From assembly GCA_905215665.1 (NCBI GenBank), contig CAJMQR010000070.1:1-6121 (forward strand): DNA of 6,121 nt, given 5' to 3'. Positions within the stretch are counted from its first letter, which is position 1; every line of letters begins with the position of its first letter. The position numbers were made by a program, and so were the translations under genes. This document shows positions 5,692 through 6,121 of this stretch, one piece after another. A model generated the notes under the pieces. It was not told the DNA's origin, did no database searches, and saw only the letters and a list, made by a program, of their open reading frames with translations. The DNA comes from an uncultured bacterium (GTDB taxonomy: Bacteria > Bacillota > Clostridia > Oscillospirales > Oscillospiraceae).

Positions 5692-5705
5692 AAGCCTGAC
5701 AGGAA

Positions 5706-5740
5706 AAACACCTTCGGTTCCAGATGAACCGGAGGTGTTT
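5706..5740. terminator. Bidirectional intrinsic terminator between convergent genes
   Basis: AAACACCTTCGGTTC (5706-5720) pairs with GAACCGGAGGTGTTT (5726-5740) along 15 positions around a CAGAT loop, with a single G-U wobble in the plus-strand RNA (an A-C mismatch on the minus strand). Read leftward, the hairpin ends in TTTTT, serving the YitT-family gene that stops at 5748. Read rightward it ends in TTT then GCC, a weaker tail for the GNAT pair. Its position between two convergent genes fits a shared terminator. Confidence 0.85.
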
Positions 5741-5747
5741 GCCGTAT

Positions 5748-6121
5748 TCAGGACTTGATTTTCTTGAAATTACCCATGGTTTCCTTGACGCTGGTCAGAT
5801 AGGCGAAAGAATTCGGAAAATGCTGGATTACGCGCTGAAACTCCACAATCTGGTGCTTGTTTACCACGCAGATGAGCACCGTTTTGTTCTGGTGCGTAAA
5901 GCCACCGACAGCAGGCACCTCCGTGACGCTGTGCTTCAGCCGCTCAATCAGCGCCTTCGACAGTTCCTCCGGCTGATCCGTGACGATCTCAAATTTGACC
6001 GCCTCCTTGAAGCCCTTGAGCATCGTGTCGCTGACACGGCTGGACATGAAGCAGTAGGCCATGCACAGGATCACAGGCTCGATCTTGAAGTCGTAGACCA
6101 CATAGGAAACCGCCGCCACAA
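5748..6121 (-). CDS. YitT-family membrane protein, C-terminal part (DUF2179)
   Basis: A partial gene: the reading frame enters from beyond the right edge and ends at the TGA at 5748-5750. The visible 124 or so residues begin in the last hydrophobic segment of the membrane region (AAVSYVVYDFKIEPVILCMAYCFMSS, read in parts) and continue into the soluble DUF2179 domain. That domain has the usual pattern: VKFEIVTDQPEELSKALIE, HSVTEVPAVGGFT, then KTVLICVVNKHQI and a final strand-turn with FAYLTSVKETMG. Full-length relatives are roughly 280-300 residues with five or six membrane segments followed by this domain; their molecular function is not established. The GTG at 6117-6119 is an internal codon, not the start. 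A good terminator lies directly downstream. Confidence 0.88.
   Translation of the reverse strand, partial: VAAVSYVVYDFKIEPVILCMAYCFMSSRVSDTMLKGFKEAVKFEIVTDQPEELSKALIERLKHSVTEVPAVGGFTHQNKTVLICVVNKHQIVEFQRVIQHFPNSFAYLTSVKETMGNFKKIKS

Overview
The window looks like a piece of the chromosome of a fairly GC-rich Gram-positive anaerobe, most likely a member of the Clostridia (Oscillospiraceae or a relative). The reasons are the consistently strong Shine-Dalgarno (SD) sites, a textbook sigma-A promoter, and the gene families present: an RlmA(II)-type rRNA methyltransferase, a DHHA1-bearing AlaX, an MgtE with CBS domains, a YitT/DUF2179 protein and GNAT enzymes. This is inferred from family resemblance and base composition; there is no marker gene that fixes the species. 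No mobile element, CRISPR array, tRNA or rRNA is visible.

Layout. Positions 7-831 (minus) encode a 23S rRNA guanine methyltransferase of the RlmA family. It diverges, across an 88-base gap, from a secreted polysaccharide deacetylase (920-1759, plus). The deacetylase runs head-on into an alanyl-tRNA editing protein, AlaX (1582-2748, minus), and the two genes overlap tail to tail by 178 bases. AlaX and mgtE (3073-4458, plus) diverge from a 324-base intergenic region. A 181-base gap with a large hairpin follows mgtE, then two tandem GNAT acetyltransferases (4640-5140 and 5175-5648, plus). A bidirectional terminator separates these from the 3' end of a YitT-family membrane protein gene (5748 to the window edge, minus).

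The part most worth attention is the mgtE leader. A near-perfect promoter (TTGACA, 17 bases, TAAGAT) starts a leader of about 187 nt. The leader contains (i) a 26-codon ORF with its own good SD, (ii) a nested set of complementary arms that would fold over that ORF, and (iii) a seven-base element, overlapping the ORF's stop codon and one arm of the outer stem, that is exactly complementary to the start of the mgtE SD region. This is the architecture expected of a translation-coupled or ligand-controlled switch for the Mg2+ channel. I do not recognise it as the M-box (ykoK) Mg2+ riboswitch or as any other riboswitch class I know. The logic is inferred; only the sequence elements are observed.

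The remaining genes look like ordinary housekeeping and accessory functions: ribosome modification, tRNA proofreading, envelope polysaccharide editing, Mg2+ uptake and small-molecule or protein acetylation. Nothing shows that they form one pathway.
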